A DNA stretch of 64,000 nt from Pseudoalteromonas sp. EB27 (GTDB taxonomy: Bacteria; Pseudomonadota; Gammaproteobacteria; Enterobacterales; Alteromonadaceae), in assembly GCF_001974875.1 (NCBI RefSeq), contig NZ_MTQD01000006.1:124001-188000 (forward strand). The letters are read 5' to 3'. Shown one piece after another: positions 8,642 through 19,141 of the stretch. Under the pieces are notes generated by a model. That model saw nothing but the letters and a program-made list of their open reading frames with translations, was not told the DNA's origin and did not search any database. Position 1 is the stretch's first letter. Every line of letters begins with the position of its first letter. The translations under genes and the position numbers were made by a program.

Positions 8642-10414
8642 GTGAAATATTCTGTTCGTGAATTTGACGCCGTAGTAATTGGTGCAGGTGGTGCAGGTAT
8701 GCGCGCTGCTTTAGCAATTACAGAATCTGGCAAAACGTGTGCATTAATATCTAAAGTATTTCCAACGCGCTCACACACTGTATCTGCTCAAGGCGGTATT
8801 ACGGTTGCGCTTGGTAATTCACACGAAGATAATTGGGAATGGCATATGTACGATACCGTTAAAGGTTCCGATTTCATCGGTGACCAAGACGCTATTGAAT
8901 ACATGTGTCAAACTGGCCCAGAAGCTATTACTGAATTAGAAAACATGGGTTTACCATTTTCTCGTTTTGAAAATGGCCGTGTTTACCAACGTCCTTTCGG
9001 TGGTCAATCGAAAAACTTTGGTGGTGAACAAGCCGCACGTACTGCAGCAGCTGCTGACCGTACGGGCCATGCTTTATTACACCTTCTTTATCAACAAAAC
9101 GTTAAAAACAAAACAAATGTATTCTCTGAATGGTATGCACTTGATTTAGTTAAAAACGATAATGGTGATGTAGTAGGGTGTACTGCAATTGAGATTGAGA
9201 CAGGTGAAGTTACCTTCTTCAAATCTAAAGCTGTTGTATTAGCTACTGGTGGTGCAGGTCGTATATTCGCATCAACCACTAATGCTCATATTAACACTGG
9301 TGACGGTGTTGGTATGGCAACACGTGCTGGTATTTCTATGCAAGACATGGAAATGTGGCAGTTCCACCCAACGGGTATCGCAGGTGCTGGTACGCTAGTA
9401 ACTGAAGGTTGTCGTGGTGAAGGCGGTTATCTTTTAAATAAAGATGGCGAGCGCTTCATGGAACGTTACGCTCCAAACGCAAAAGACTTAGCGTCTCGCG
9501 ACGTTGTTGCACGTTCAATGATGACTGAAATCCGTGAAGGTCGTGGCTGTGATGGTCCTTGGGGTCCACATCTTAAGTTAAAACTTGACCACTTAGGTGA
9601 AGAAACACTTAACTTACGTCTTCCTGGCGTATGTGACCTTGCTAAAACATTTGCTCACGTTGACCCTGCAAAAGAGCCAATTCCAGTAATTCCAACTTGT
9701 CATTATATGATGGGTGGTGTTCCTACTAATGTAAATGGACAAGCGCTACAAATCGATGCTCAAGGCAACGAAACAGTAGTTCAAGGTTTATTTGCAGTAG
9801 GTGAGATTGCCTGTGTATCTGTACATGGTGCAAACCGCTTAGGTGGTAACTCATTACTAGATTTAGTTGTGTTTGGTCGTGCTGCGGGTAACTTCTTAGG
9901 TAAGTACCTAAATGACGTTGAAATATCTAAAGCTGCTTCAGAATCAGATTTAGAAGCGTCTCTTGCACGTTACAATCGTTGGGAAAACTCAACGGCTGGC
10001 CAAGGTGAAGATCCAGTTCAAATCAAAAAAGACCTACAACAATGTATGCAGCTTAACTTCTCGGTATTCCGTGAAGGTGACTCAATGGCTGCAGGTCTTC
10101 AAGAACTTAAAGAAATTCGCGAACGTCTGCAACATGCTCGTCTTGATGATAAATCATCAGACTTCAACACGCAGCGTATCGAATGTCTTGAACTAGACAA
10201 CTTAATGGAAACAGCTTACTCAACTGCAGTAGCTGCAAACTTCCGTACAGAAAGCCGTGGTGCACATTCTCGCTTTGACTTCCCAGATCGTGATGACGAA
10301 AACTGGTTATGTCACTCAGTATTCAATCCTGTAACGGATGAAATGAGTAAGCGTGACGTGAACTATGCGCCTAAAACGCGTGAAGCTTTCCCACCTAAAG
10401 CACGTGTTTACTAG
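8642..10414 (+). CDS. sdhA: Succinate dehydrogenase flavoprotein subunit SdhA
   Basis: SdhA oxidises succinate to fumarate and passes electrons to SdhB. At 590 residues it has the standard length. The FAD dinucleotide motif [14 protein letters not shown] is at residues 11-24, and the covalently flavinylated histidine is His45 in [10 protein letters not shown]. Substrate-binding and catalytic segments are also visible, including [21 protein letters not shown], the catalytic arginine region [16 protein letters not shown] and [13 protein letters not shown]. The GTG start directly follows the sdhD stop. The N-terminus [14 protein letters not shown] matches E. coli SdhA closely. Confidence 0.98.
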   Translation: MKYSVREFDAVVIGAGGAGMRAALAITESGKTCALISKVFPTRSHTVSAQGGITVALGNSHEDNWEWHMYDTVKGSDFIGDQDAIEYMCQTGPEAITELENMGLPFSRFENGRVYQRPFGGQSKNFGGEQAARTAAAADRTGHALLHLLYQQNVKNKTNVFSEWYALDLVKNDNGDVVGCTAIEIETGEVTFFKSKAVVLATGGAGRIFASTTNAHINTGDGVGMATRAGISMQDMEMWQFHPTGIAGAGTLVTEGCRGEGGYLLNKDGERFMERYAPNAKDLASRDVVARSMMTEIREGRGCDGPWGPHLKLKLDHLGEETLNLRLPGVCDLAKTFAHVDPAKEPIPVIPTCHYMMGGVPTNVNGQALQIDAQGNETVVQGLFAVGEIACVSVHGANRLGGNSLLDLVVFGRAAGNFLGKYLNDVEISKAASESDLEASLARYNRWENSTAGQGEDPVQIKKDLQQCMQLNFSVFREGDSMAAGLQELKEIRERLQHARLDDKSSDFNTQRIECLELDNLMETAYSTAVAANFRTESRGAHSRFDFPDRDDENWLCHSVFNPVTDEMSKRDVNYAPKTREAFPPKARVY

Positions 10415-10424
10415 GAGATAGACG

Positions 10425-11141
10425 ATGGCACAAGTACAATTTTCAGTTTATCGTTATAATCCAGATGTTGACAACGCTCCTCGTATGCAAGAATACACCT
10501 TGCAAACAGAGGAAGGTCACGACATGATGGTGTTGGATGCACTTATTCTTCTAAAAGAACAAGATCCTACATTATCTTTCCGTCGTTCATGCCGTGAAGG
10601 TGTGTGTGGATCTGATGGTGTTAACATGAATGGTAAAAATGGTTTAGCATGTATTACTCCTTTATCTACGCTACAAAAAAATGGCAAAGGTAAAATAGTA
10701 GTACGTCCACTACCAGGTTTACCTGTGGTTCGTGACCTTGTTATTGACATGAGTCAGTTCTACACTCAGTACGAAAAAGTTAAACCTTATTTAATTAATG
10801 ATCAGCCTGCAGCAGGCGAACGTCTTCAAACTATTGAAGAACGTGATAAATTAGATGGGTTATATGAGTGTATTTTGTGTGCATGTTGTTCAACATCGTG
10901 TCCTTCGTTCTGGTGGAATCCAGACAAGTTCATTGGTCCAGCAGGCCTTCTTCATGCTTACCGTTTCTTGGCTGATAGCCGAGATACAGCAACTGAAGAG
11001 CGTTTAGCGGATTTAGACGATGCGTTCAGTGTGTTCCGTTGTCACAGTATCATGAACTGTGTTAGCGTTTGTCCTAAGGGTCTTAATCCGACCAAAGCAA
11101 TTGGACAAATCAAATCTATGTTACTAAACCGAGCGGTTTGA
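10425..11141 (+). CDS. sdhB: Succinate dehydrogenase iron-sulfur subunit SdhB
   Basis: SdhB carries the three Fe-S clusters linking SdhA to the quinone. The 238-residue protein shows the [2Fe-2S] ligands in CREGVCGSDG with a further cysteine in LACITPL. The [4Fe-4S] and [3Fe-4S] cysteines lie in CILCACCSTSCPSFWW and in CHSIMNCVSVCPKGLNP. A GGAGATAG ribosome site precedes the ATG. It is the last gene before a strong hairpin that separates sdh from sucA, although both sets probably belong to one long transcript as in E. coli. Confidence 0.98.
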   Translation: MAQVQFSVYRYNPDVDNAPRMQEYTLQTEEGHDMMVLDALILLKEQDPTLSFRRSCREGVCGSDGVNMNGKNGLACITPLSTLQKNGKGKIVVRPLPGLPVVRDLVIDMSQFYTQYEKVKPYLINDQPAAGERLQTIEERDKLDGLYECILCACCSTSCPSFWWNPDKFIGPAGLLHAYRFLADSRDTATEERLADLDDAFSVFRCHSIMNCVSVCPKGLNPTKAIGQIKSMLLNRAV

Positions 11142-11156
11142 TAGCTTAGTAAAGGT

Positions 11157-11191
11157 AAGATGGCTAATATTAAAATTATATTAGCCATCTT
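11157..11191 (+). other. Long hairpin between sdhB and sucA
   Basis: Two perfect 14-base arms (AAGATGGCTAATAT and its complement) enclose a 7-base loop. No long T-run follows, so this is better read as an RNA-processing, stabilising or partial attenuation element than as a full terminator. Confidence 0.7.
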
Positions 11192-11236
11192 GTTATAATA
11201 ACTATTAATTTCTGCGCTAAAAAAAAGGGCTTATAA

Positions 11237-14056
11237 ATGCACGAAGGTGTGATGAAGGCATGGCTAGAATCTTCACATTTAAACGGCGGCAACGTTGCTT
11301 ATGTAGAAGAGCTTTATGAAGCGTATTTAGACGATGCGACTTCTGTGCCAGACGAATGGCGAGAAGTGTTTGAACAATTACCTAAAGTTGATGGTGTGGA
11401 TGTTGAAGTAAAACATTCAGAGGTTCGAGCACAGTTTGCACAGCTTGCTAAAAACAAGCATAGAGAAGTAGTGGTAGCAGAGGGTAGTGGCGGTGACCTT
11501 AAACAGGTTAAAGTTCTACAACTTATTAATGCTTTCCGTTTTCGAGGACACCAAAATGCAAACCTAGATCCATTAGGCATTTGGCAGCGAGAACGTGTAC
11601 GAGATTTAGAGCTAGAGTACCACGACTTATCTTCAAGTGATTTTGACCGCGAGTTTAACGTAGGATCGTTTGCCGTTGGGCGCGATACTATGCCTTTAGG
11701 TGAATTATACCAAGCTCTGAAAACTACTTATTGTGGTTCGGTTGGCGCTGAGTATATGCACATCACATCAACAGAGGAAAAACGTTGGTTACAACAACGT
11801 CTAGAATCTGTCCAGTCTAGACCTAAATTCTCAAAAGATGAAAAGCTTCGTATCCTGAAAGGGCTTACAGCAGCTGACGGTCTTGAAAAATATTTAGGCT
11901 CAAAGTTTCCAGGTGCTAAACGTTTTTCACTTGAAGGTGGTGATGCGTTAGTTCCAATGCTTAAAGAGCTTATTCACCGTGCTGGTGAAAGCGGCCAACA
12001 AGAAGCTGTTATTGGTATGGCTCACCGCGGTCGTTTAAATGTTCTTGTGAACGTACTTGGTAAAAACCCATCAGAGTTATTTGATGAATTTGCTGGTATT
12101 CACAAAGAAACATTAAGCTCTGGTGATGTTAAGTATCATATGGGTTACTCGTCTGATTTTGCTACCAAAGGTGGCAATGTACATATGGCGCTTGCTTTTA
12201 ACCCATCACATCTTGAAATTGTTAATCCAGTAGTTATGGGCTCTGTGCGTGCTCGTCTTGATCGCTTAGGTGACAGCTCTGGTATTAAAGCATTACCAAT
12301 TACGATCCATGGTGACTCTGCGATTGCTGGTCAAGGTGTTGTTCAAGAAACGTTTAATATGTCACAAACTAACGCGTTTAGTTGTGGTGGTAGTATTCGT
12401 ATTGTTGTTAACAACCAAGTAGGTTTCACAACCTCGAAGCAAGATGACGTTCGTTCAACGCCATACTGTACTGACATTGCTAAAATGGTCCAGTCTCCTA
12501 TCTTCCATGTTAACTCAGATGATCCTGAAGCAGTTGCATTTGTTACTCAAATTGCACTTGATTTTAGAAATCAGTTTAAGCGTGATGTAGTAATCGATTT
12601 AGTTTGTTATCGTCGCCACGGTCACAATGAAGCTGATGAGCCTAATGCAACTCAGCCTGTTATGTACCAAAAAATCAAAAAACATCCAGTGCCGCGTTTA
12701 ATCTATGCAGATCAACTTATTGCTGAAGGTTCTTTCTCTGAACAAGAAATTAAAGCGCTCGCTGATGAATATCGTGATGCATTAGATGAAGGTAACTGTG
12801 TTGTTTCTGAAATACAGCCAGAGACTTCACATTCTTCTGATTGGGCAAAGTATGTTGGTCATGAATGGGACGTTGAGTATGATGCTAGCGTACCTTTAGA
12901 AGAGCTTAAGGCTCTTGGTGAGAAGATAGCTTCTTACCCAGAGCAGTACAAAGCACAGTCACGCGTTAAAAAGATCTATGACGACCGTAAACTAATGGCT
13001 TCTGGAGAGAAACCACTTGATTGGGGTATGGCTGAAACGCTTGCTTATGCAACAATTGCAACTGAAGGTACTGATATTCGTTTAACGGGTCAGGATTCAG
13101 GACGTGGTACTTTTTTCCACCGTCATGCGGTAGTTCATAGCCAATCAGACGGTGCTACTTATACGCCACTTCAACACTTGAGTGAAGACCAAGGTACTTT
13201 TCAAATATTTGACTCTGTTCTTTCTGAAGAAGCTGTTGTTGCCTTTGAATATGGTTATGCAACTGCGGAGCCAACTTCACTACTACTTTGGGAAGCTCAA
13301 TTTGGTGATTTTGCCAATGGCGCTCAAGTAGTATTTGACCAATTTTTAAGTTCTGGTGAGCAAAAATGGGGCCGTTTATGTGGTCTTACAATATTGTTAC
13401 CTCATGGTTACGAAGGTCAAGGTCCAGAGCATAGTTCAGCACGCCTAGAGCGTTTCTTACAACTATGTGCTGATCACAATATGCAAGTATGTGTTCCTTC
13501 AACGCCAGCGCAAGTTTACGCTATGCTTCGTCGTCAATCAGTTCGACCACTTCGTCGTCCATTGATTGTTATGACGCCTAAGTCACTACTTCGTCATCCG
13601 CTTGCTACTTCATCACTTGAAGAGCTTTCACACGGTGTTTTCCATAATATGATTGACGAAATCGATGATATTAAGCCAGAGAAAGTAGAGCGAGTTGTAT
13701 TTTGTAGCGGTAAAGTTTACTACGAGCTATTACAAGAACGTCGTAAGCTTGAGCAAGATAATATTGCAATTGTACGTGTTGAACAGTTATACCCGTTCCC
13801 ACACGATGAAATGCAAACAATTATAGAGCGTTACCAACACGTAACTGATTTTGTTTGGTGTCAAGAAGAGCCACAAAACCAAGGCGCATGGTACTGTTCA
13901 CAACATCACTTTATTGATGCAATCCCACAAGGTGCTAAATTAAAATATGCAGGTCGTAAAGCCTCTGCATCGCCAGCGTGTGGTTACATGTCAGTACATA
14001 CTAAAGAACAACAAGCGCTCGTAGCCGACGCGCTTACTATAGAAAATAAAGGATAA
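11237..14056 (+). CDS. sucA: 2-oxoglutarate dehydrogenase E1 component
   Basis: SucA is the thiamine diphosphate-dependent decarboxylase of the 2-oxoglutarate dehydrogenase complex. The 939-residue length matches the family. The N-terminus (MKAWLESSHLNGGNVAYVEELYEAYL) is the conserved E2/E3-binding segment. The ThDP-binding motif begins at GDSAIAGQGVVQET and ends in VVNNQVGFTTS. AMAHRGRLNVL-type (here GMAHRGRLNVLVNVLGK) and RRHGHNEADEP segments are family hallmarks. An AAGGGC ribosome site precedes ATG 11237. It is followed after 3 bases by sucB. Confidence 0.98.
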   Translation: MHEGVMKAWLESSHLNGGNVAYVEELYEAYLDDATSVPDEWREVFEQLPKVDGVDVEVKHSEVRAQFAQLAKNKHREVVVAEGSGGDLKQVKVLQLINAFRFRGHQNANLDPLGIWQRERVRDLELEYHDLSSSDFDREFNVGSFAVGRDTMPLGELYQALKTTYCGSVGAEYMHITSTEEKRWLQQRLESVQSRPKFSKDEKLRILKGLTAADGLEKYLGSKFPGAKRFSLEGGDALVPMLKELIHRAGESGQQEAVIGMAHRGRLNVLVNVLGKNPSELFDEFAGIHKETLSSGDVKYHMGYSSDFATKGGNVHMALAFNPSHLEIVNPVVMGSVRARLDRLGDSSGIKALPITIHGDSAIAGQGVVQETFNMSQTNAFSCGGSIRIVVNNQVGFTTSKQDDVRSTPYCTDIAKMVQSPIFHVNSDDPEAVAFVTQIALDFRNQFKRDVVIDLVCYRRHGHNEADEPNATQPVMYQKIKKHPVPRLIYADQLIAEGSFSEQEIKALADEYRDALDEGNCVVSEIQPETSHSSDWAKYVGHEWDVEYDASVPLEELKALGEKIASYPEQYKAQSRVKKIYDDRKLMASGEKPLDWGMAETLAYATIATEGTDIRLTGQDSGRGTFFHRHAVVHSQSDGATYTPLQHLSEDQGTFQIFDSVLSEEAVVAFEYGYATAEPTSLLLWEAQFGDFANGAQVVFDQFLSSGEQKWGRLCGLTILLPHGYEGQGPEHSSARLERFLQLCADHNMQVCVPSTPAQVYAMLRRQSVRPLRRPLIVMTPKSLLRHPLATSSLEELSHGVFHNMIDEIDDIKPEKVERVVFCSGKVYYELLQERRKLEQDNIAIVRVEQLYPFPHDEMQTIIERYQHVTDFVWCQEEPQNQGAWYCSQHHFIDAIPQGAKLKYAGRKASASPACGYMSVHTKEQQALVADALTIENKG

Positions 14057-14059
14057 GCA

Positions 14060-15577
14060 ATGAGCACAGAAATTAAAGTTCCTGTTCTTCCTGAGTCGGT
14101 TGCAGATGCTACCGTTGCTACATGGCATGTAAGTGTTGGCGACAAAGTAACTCGCGATCAAAACTTAGTAGACATTGAAACAGATAAAGTGGTTTTAGAA
14201 GTGGTTGCACAGCACGACGGTGTAATTACAGAAATATCACAAGAAGAAGGTGCAACCGTACTTGGCGATCAAGTTATGGGTTTACTTGGTGATGCTGATG
14301 CAGCGCCAGCAAGTGAAGGTTCAACTAAAGAAGAATCAGCACCAGCTAAATCAGAAGACGCGCCAGCGGCGCAATCAGCACCAGCATCAGAAGGTAAAGA
14401 AGTGGACATTAAAGTACCTGTACTTCCAGAATCAGTTGCAGACGCAACAATTGCTACATGGCATGTACAACCAGGTGACGCGGTAACACGCGACCAAAAC
14501 TTGGTAGATATTGAAACAGATAAAGTTGTTCTTGAAGTAGTAGCTCAAGAAGATGGCATCATGGGTGATATCATTCACGGCGAAGGCGATACTGTATTAG
14601 GCGAGCAAGTAATTGGTTCGGTTAAAGCAGGCGGTGCACCAGCGGCTCCAGCTGCAAAAGCAGACTCTGCGCCAGCAGCAGATTCAAGCGAAAGTTCAGA
14701 TGTGTTAACACCATCAGTTCGTCGTTTAATCGCTGAGAAAGGCCTAGACGCTTCTAAGATTAATGGCACGGGTAAAAATGGTCGTGTAACTAAAGAAGAC
14801 GTTGATACTTTCTTAAAAGCACCAGCGCCAGCGGCTAAAAAAGCAGAAGCTTCTGCTCCAGCAGCACCGATGGGCGATCGTACTCAAAAACGTGTTCCTA
14901 TGACCCGTTTACGTAAAACGATAGCAACACGTCTTCTTGAAGCTAAAAACTCAACTGCAATGTTAACAACATTCAACGAAGTGAACATGGAACCAATCAT
15001 GAGCCTTCGTAAGCAGTACCAAGAAGTGTTTGAAAAGCGTCATGGTATTCGTTTAGGTTTCATGTCTTTCTACGTGAAAGCGGTAACTGAAGCACTTAAG
15101 CGTTTCCCAGATGTTAACGCATCAATCGATGGTGACGATATTGTTTATCATAACTATTTTGATATCAGCATTGCAGTATCTACTCCACGAGGTCTAGTTA
15201 CTCCAGTACTTAAAGATTGTGACAAACTATCTGTTGCTGAAATCGAAAAAGGTATTCGTGAACTAGCACTTAAAGGTCGTGATGGTAAGCTTACGCTTGC
15301 TGATATGACTGGTGGTAACTTCACTATAACTAACGGTGGAGTATTTGGTTCATTACTATCTACACCTATCATTAACTTGCCACAATCTTCGATTTTGGGT
15401 ATGCATAAAATCCAAGACCGTCCTATGGCTGTAAATGGTAAAGTTGAAATACTTCCTATGATGTATTTAGCACTTTCTTATGACCACCGCATCATTGATG
15501 GTAAAGAATCTGTTGGTTTCTTAGTGACTATTAAAGAGTTACTTGAAGATCCAACTCGCTTATTGCTAGATGTTTAA
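14060..15577 (+). CDS. sucB: 2-oxoglutarate dehydrogenase E2 (dihydrolipoyl succinyltransferase) with two lipoyl domains
   Basis: SucB is the core acyltransferase that moves the succinyl group from E1 to CoA. Its 505 residues are about 100 more than E. coli SucB because two lipoyl domains are present (about residues 4-76 and 116-188), with lipoyl lysines Lys43 and Lys155 in ETDKVVLE. Ala/Pro-rich linkers follow each. The peripheral subunit-binding domain is [20 protein letters not shown] onward (about residues 215-250), and the catalytic domain ends with [11 protein letters not shown]. The two lipoyl copies are very alike in sequence. The E3 partner (lpd) is not in the window. Confidence 0.97.
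   Translation: MSTEIKVPVLPESVADATVATWHVSVGDKVTRDQNLVDIETDKVVLEVVAQHDGVITEISQEEGATVLGDQVMGLLGDADAAPASEGSTKEESAPAKSEDAPAAQSAPASEGKEVDIKVPVLPESVADATIATWHVQPGDAVTRDQNLVDIETDKVVLEVVAQEDGIMGDIIHGEGDTVLGEQVIGSVKAGGAPAAPAAKADSAPAADSSESSDVLTPSVRRLIAEKGLDASKINGTGKNGRVTKEDVDTFLKAPAPAAKKAEASAPAAPMGDRTQKRVPMTRLRKTIATRLLEAKNSTAMLTTFNEVNMEPIMSLRKQYQEVFEKRHGIRLGFMSFYVKAVTEALKRFPDVNASIDGDDIVYHNYFDISIAVSTPRGLVTPVLKDCDKLSVAEIEKGIRELALKGRDGKLTLADMTGGNFTITNGGVFGSLLSTPIINLPQSSILGMHKIQDRPMAVNGKVEILPMMYLALSYDHRIIDGKESVGFLVTIKELLEDPTRLLLDV
14072..14621 (+). repeat. Tandem lipoyl-domain repeat within sucB
   Basis: Two copies of about 214 bases start at 14072 and 14408, with a period of 336 bases. Both encode [14 protein letters not shown] at the start and [19 protein letters not shown] around the lipoyl lysine. 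They are separated by an Ala/Pro/Glu-rich linker. Confidence 0.9.
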
Positions 15578-15595
15578 TCTAGTTGTATGAAATGT

Positions 15596-15628
15596 AAGCT
15601 GTGAATGAACATTCACAGCTTTTTTTTT
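15596..15628 (+). terminator. Terminator between sucB and sucC
   Basis: Eleven-base arms (AAGCTGTGAAT and its complement) with a GAAC loop are followed by eight T residues. This is a canonical intrinsic terminator, and it implies that sucCD has its own promoter in 15629-15754. Confidence 0.9.
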
Positions 15629-15754
15629 GCGCCTTTGGTCTTACTGGGGTTTTCATGTTAAGCCTTGGGATCTATACTAGGTGCGCAATTTGGGATAGTT
15701 GTTTATTTGAAAAAATATTCAGCTCTTTTAGTATAAAAAATTGGATAAAGCATC

Positions 15755-16921
15755 ATGAATTTGCATGAGTATCAGGCAAAACAACTTTTTGCCGAATATG
15801 GTTTACCAGTTTCTCAAGGTTTCGCTTGCGATACACCTGAAGAAGCTGCAGCAGCTGCTGAAAAAATCGGCGGTGATATGTGGGTTGTTAAAACTCAGGT
15901 TCACGCAGGTGGACGTGGTAAAGCTGGCGGTGTAAAGCTAGTTAAAACTATCGACGAAGTAAAAGCGTTTGCAGCTAACTGGTTGGGTAAAAACCTAGTT
16001 ACTTACCAAACAGACGAGAAAGGCCAGCCAGTAGCTAAAATTTTAGTTGAAAGCTGTACTGACATTGCTAACGAATTGTACCTAGGTGCAGTAGTTGACC
16101 GTGCATCTCGCAAAGTAGTTTTCATGGCGTCTACTGAAGGCGGCGTTGAAATTGAAACTGTTGCAGAAGAAACACCTGAGCTTATCCACAAAGCTGAAAT
16201 CGATCCACTAGTGGGTCCACAGGCTTTCCAAGCACGTGAGCTAGGCTTCAAATTGGGTCTTAACCCAGTACAAATGAAGCAGTTTGTTAAGATCTTTATG
16301 GGTCTTGGTAAAATGTTCACTGATTTTGATTTCGCACTACTTGAAATCAACCCGTTAGTAATCACAGACGAAGGTAATCTTCACTGTCTTGACGGCAAAA
16401 TCGGTATCGATGGTAATGCACTTTACCGTCAACCTAAAATCCGTGAGTTCCACGATCCATCTCAAGAAGATGCACGTGAAGCACACGCAGCAAGCTTCGA
16501 ACTTAACTACGTTGCTCTAGATGGCAATGTTGGTTGTATGGTTAACGGTGCAGGCCTAGCGATGGGTACTATGGACATCGTAAACCTACATGGCGGCAAA
16601 CCGGCTAACTTCCTAGATGTTGGCGGCGGCGCGACTAAAGAACGTGTTTCTGAAGCATTCAAAATCATTCTTTCTGACGACAATGTTAAAGCTGTTTTAG
16701 TAAACATCTTTGGCGGTATTGTACGTTGTGACATGATTGCTGAAGGCATCATTGGTGCAGTTAAAGAAGTTGGCGTAACCGTACCAGTTGTTGTACGTTT
16801 AGAAGGTACTAATGCTGAATTAGGTCGTGAAGTTCTTAAGAACTCTGGTCTAGATATCATTGCTGCTGAATCACTAACAGACGCTGCTGAGAAAGTTGTT
16901 GCTGCTGCGGAGGGCAAATAA
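15755..16921 (+). CDS. sucC: Succinyl-CoA synthetase (ADP-forming) beta subunit
   Basis: SucC binds the nucleotide and, with SucD, makes ATP or GTP while releasing succinate from succinyl-CoA. The 388-residue product begins [18 protein letters not shown], the conserved ATP-grasp opening. The [11 protein letters not shown] loop and the [19 protein letters not shown] phosphate-binding segment match the family, as does [16 protein letters not shown]. Its stop shares one base with the sucD ATG. A strong terminator upstream sets it apart from sucAB. Confidence 0.98.
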   Translation: MNLHEYQAKQLFAEYGLPVSQGFACDTPEEAAAAAEKIGGDMWVVKTQVHAGGRGKAGGVKLVKTIDEVKAFAANWLGKNLVTYQTDEKGQPVAKILVESCTDIANELYLGAVVDRASRKVVFMASTEGGVEIETVAEETPELIHKAEIDPLVGPQAFQARELGFKLGLNPVQMKQFVKIFMGLGKMFTDFDFALLEINPLVITDEGNLHCLDGKIGIDGNALYRQPKIREFHDPSQEDAREAHAASFELNYVALDGNVGCMVNGAGLAMGTMDIVNLHGGKPANFLDVGGGATKERVSEAFKIILSDDNVKAVLVNIFGGIVRCDMIAEGIIGAVKEVGVTVPVVVRLEGTNAELGREVLKNSGLDIIAAESLTDAAEKVVAAAEGK

Positions 16922-17793
16922 TGTCTGTATTAATCAATAAAGATACAAAAGTTATCTGTCAAGGTTTCACTGGTGGCCAAGGTACTTTCCACTCAGAGCA
17001 AGCGCTTGAGTACGGTACACAAATGGTTGGTGGTGTTAGCCCAGGTAAAGGCGGTCAAACGCACCTTGGTCTTCCTGTATTCAACACAGTTCGTGATGCT
17101 GTTCAAGAAACTGGCGCAACAGCTTCAGTTATTTATGTACCAGCTCCTTTCTGTAAAGATGCAATCTTAGAAGCTATCGATGCTGGCATCGAGCTGATTG
17201 TTTGTATCACTGAAGGTATCCCTACACTTGATATGGTTGATGTTAAAATCAAACTAGATCAAACAGGTACTCGTATGATCGGTCCTAACTGTCCAGGTGT
17301 TATCACTCCTGGTGAGACTAAGATTGGTATCATGCCTGGTCATATCCACAAACCTGGTAAAGTAGGTATTGTTTCTCGCTCTGGTACTTTAACGTACGAA
17401 GCAGTTAAGCAAACTACTGATGCTGGTTTTGGTCAGTCTACGTGTGTTGGTATTGGTGGTGATCCAATTCCAGGTACTAACTTTATCGACGTTCTAGAAA
17501 TGTTCGAAAAAGATCCACAAACTGAAGCAATCGTAATGATTGGTGAAATTGGTGGTACTGCAGAAGAAGAAGCTGCAGAGTACATCAAAGCAAACGTAAC
17601 TAAACCTGTAGTATCTTACATTGCTGGTGTTACTGCACCAGAAGGTAAGCGTATGGGTCACGCTGGCGCAATCATTGCCGGTGGTAAAGGTACTGCTGAT
17701 GAGAAATTTGCTGCATTAGAAGCTGCGGGCGTAAAAACTGTACGTTCACTTGCTGATATAGGTAAAGCACTTAAAGAGAAAACAGGCTGGTAA
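16921..17793 (+). CDS. sucD: Succinyl-CoA synthetase (ADP-forming) alpha subunit
   Basis: SucD carries the CoA-binding Rossmann domain and the phosphorylated histidine. The 290-residue protein begins [23 protein letters not shown], the CoA-binding loop. The phosphohistidine lies in [18 protein letters not shown], and the acid residue region is [17 protein letters not shown]. It starts on the last base of sucC, so the two subunits are translated in a coupled way and form the catalytic heterotetramer in the cytoplasm. Confidence 0.98.
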   Translation: MSVLINKDTKVICQGFTGGQGTFHSEQALEYGTQMVGGVSPGKGGQTHLGLPVFNTVRDAVQETGATASVIYVPAPFCKDAILEAIDAGIELIVCITEGIPTLDMVDVKIKLDQTGTRMIGPNCPGVITPGETKIGIMPGHIHKPGKVGIVSRSGTLTYEAVKQTTDAGFGQSTCVGIGGDPIPGTNFIDVLEMFEKDPQTEAIVMIGEIGGTAEEEAAEYIKANVTKPVVSYIAGVTAPEGKRMGHAGAIIAGGKGTADEKFAALEAAGVKTVRSLADIGKALKEKTGW

Positions 17794-17808
17794 TCGCTTG
17801 TTTCCTTT

Positions 17809-17836
17809 AAAAAGGCCCGCATATGTGGGCCTTTTT
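17809..17836. terminator. Bidirectional terminator between sucD and the DUF3083 gene
   Basis: The inverted repeat AAAAAGGCCC / GGGCCTTTTT is flanked by A-run and T-run and lies between two convergent genes, so it can end both transcripts. Confidence 0.88.
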
Positions 17837-17852
17837 GTTATTAGCTGAAAAT

Positions 17853-18923
17853 TTAGAACGGGTAACTGATATGTTGGAAAAAACGTACAGATAAATCTTG
17901 TCGCTGCTTATTTATGGCTAGCTCATTGCACAAAGAATGAATTGTTTTTTCCACTTGGTTCATAAATCGACCGTACCCCATTTCATGTTTATCCTGTTGC
18001 GTAGCAACCACTACAAAATGTAGGGTCTCTACTAGTTTATTTGCCTCATAAAAATACTTAATCTGATTTTCATTAGAGTCAATATCAAAACTTAATTTTT
18101 GAAGTTCTGCATTGCCTTCACTTTTATCAATTTTACTGTTTCGTATAATAGGTGTTGCGCCATTAGCAACCATAGCGCCATGATTCAGGTTGTTATTTTG
18201 ACACGCACGTATAAATGAGTAGGCAAAGTAGTCATAAAATTTAGCATAGTCATTTGTGTTCATTAGTGTTTGAAATTGCGTTTTAATAGCGCGCGAAACC
18301 GGTATAGTAAAAGTCGCGTAAGTCATCTCTGCGTAATCATTGGGTATGCTGCATTGTCTTGACTGATAGCGAGGGAAAAGGCTTCTTAATTTGTAACCAT
18401 AGCTTTCTTTATTGCCTTTTTCTTTAGCAAATAGGTCATATGTTAAGTGTTGATGATCGCGAAGCTTAAACTGGGATTGATTTACTAAAAGTTGTTCTTG
18501 TAGAGTGTTTAAGACTTTTTGAACTTTATTATGAAATTCTGCAGAGTTGGCTCGTAAATCATCGCCTGTAGCTAAAAATAGAATACGTATTTTTTTACTC
18601 GGTGTACCTTCAGTGTAATAAATCTTATGCGCTTCATGATAGCAGGGGTTATAAAAAAAGAGCATCTGTTTATCTGTCTCAAACTGATAAGACTCATCAT
18701 TAAACCTTACAACGGGCAGTTTATCATTCGCTAATAAGTGCACATTATAAAGCTCATATTCATCGCAAGAAGCAAATAGTTGGCGCGCAATACGTTCATA
18801 GCAACAATTTATATCACTAAAGCTTTTGTAAAAATCTTGATTAGGGGTGATTTCTGCTAAAAGGTAGTGGTTTGCGCGTGCGTTAGTTGGAATATATACA
18901 CGATGTTGATTAAGTGTAGCCAT
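17853..18923 (-). CDS. DUF3083-like protein of unknown function
   Basis: This 356-residue protein resembles, from memory, the DUF3083 family of Shewanella and Pseudoalteromonas; I cannot confirm this without a search. It has no signal peptide, membrane segment or known catalytic motif. It is rich in Asn, Gln, Tyr and Phe and looks soluble and cytoplasmic. The start ATG at 18923 has an AAGGATT ribosome site. It stands alone, convergent with sucD and divergent from glnS, with no operon partner. No function can be assigned. Confidence 0.7.
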   Translation of the reverse strand: MATLNQHRVYIPTNARANHYLLAEITPNQDFYKSFSDINCCYERIARQLFASCDEYELYNVHLLANDKLPVVRFNDESYQFETDKQMLFFYNPCYHEAHKIYYTEGTPSKKIRILFLATGDDLRANSAEFHNKVQKVLNTLQEQLLVNQSQFKLRDHQHLTYDLFAKEKGNKESYGYKLRSLFPRYQSRQCSIPNDYAEMTYATFTIPVSRAIKTQFQTLMNTNDYAKFYDYFAYSFIRACQNNNLNHGAMVANGATPIIRNSKIDKSEGNAELQKLSFDIDSNENQIKYFYEANKLVETLHFVVVATQQDKHEMGYGRFMNQVEKTIHSLCNELAINKQRQDLSVRFFQHISYPF

Positions 18924-19141
18924 CTTCGAATCCTTATAAAGTAGGTTATTTTGCTACTATAATTGGCTTTGATGACTTAAATATTGCGCTAAAACAAATT
19001 TTATTCATAAACAAGAGTTAAGCTGAATTAAAGTTAAGCAATATCTAAAATAAACCTTAATCTATTGCTGTATGTTAGTGTATGTTTTTGTAATAATGCA
19101 TTAGTTTTGTTATTACGTAATATTTAGAGGACTGCACTCCT

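Noticed and set aside
16507..16917. Minus-strand frame of 136 residues inside sucC
   Set aside because: It is the antisense shadow of a strongly coding gene, with a Ser/Thr/Pro-biased composition typical of such shadows.
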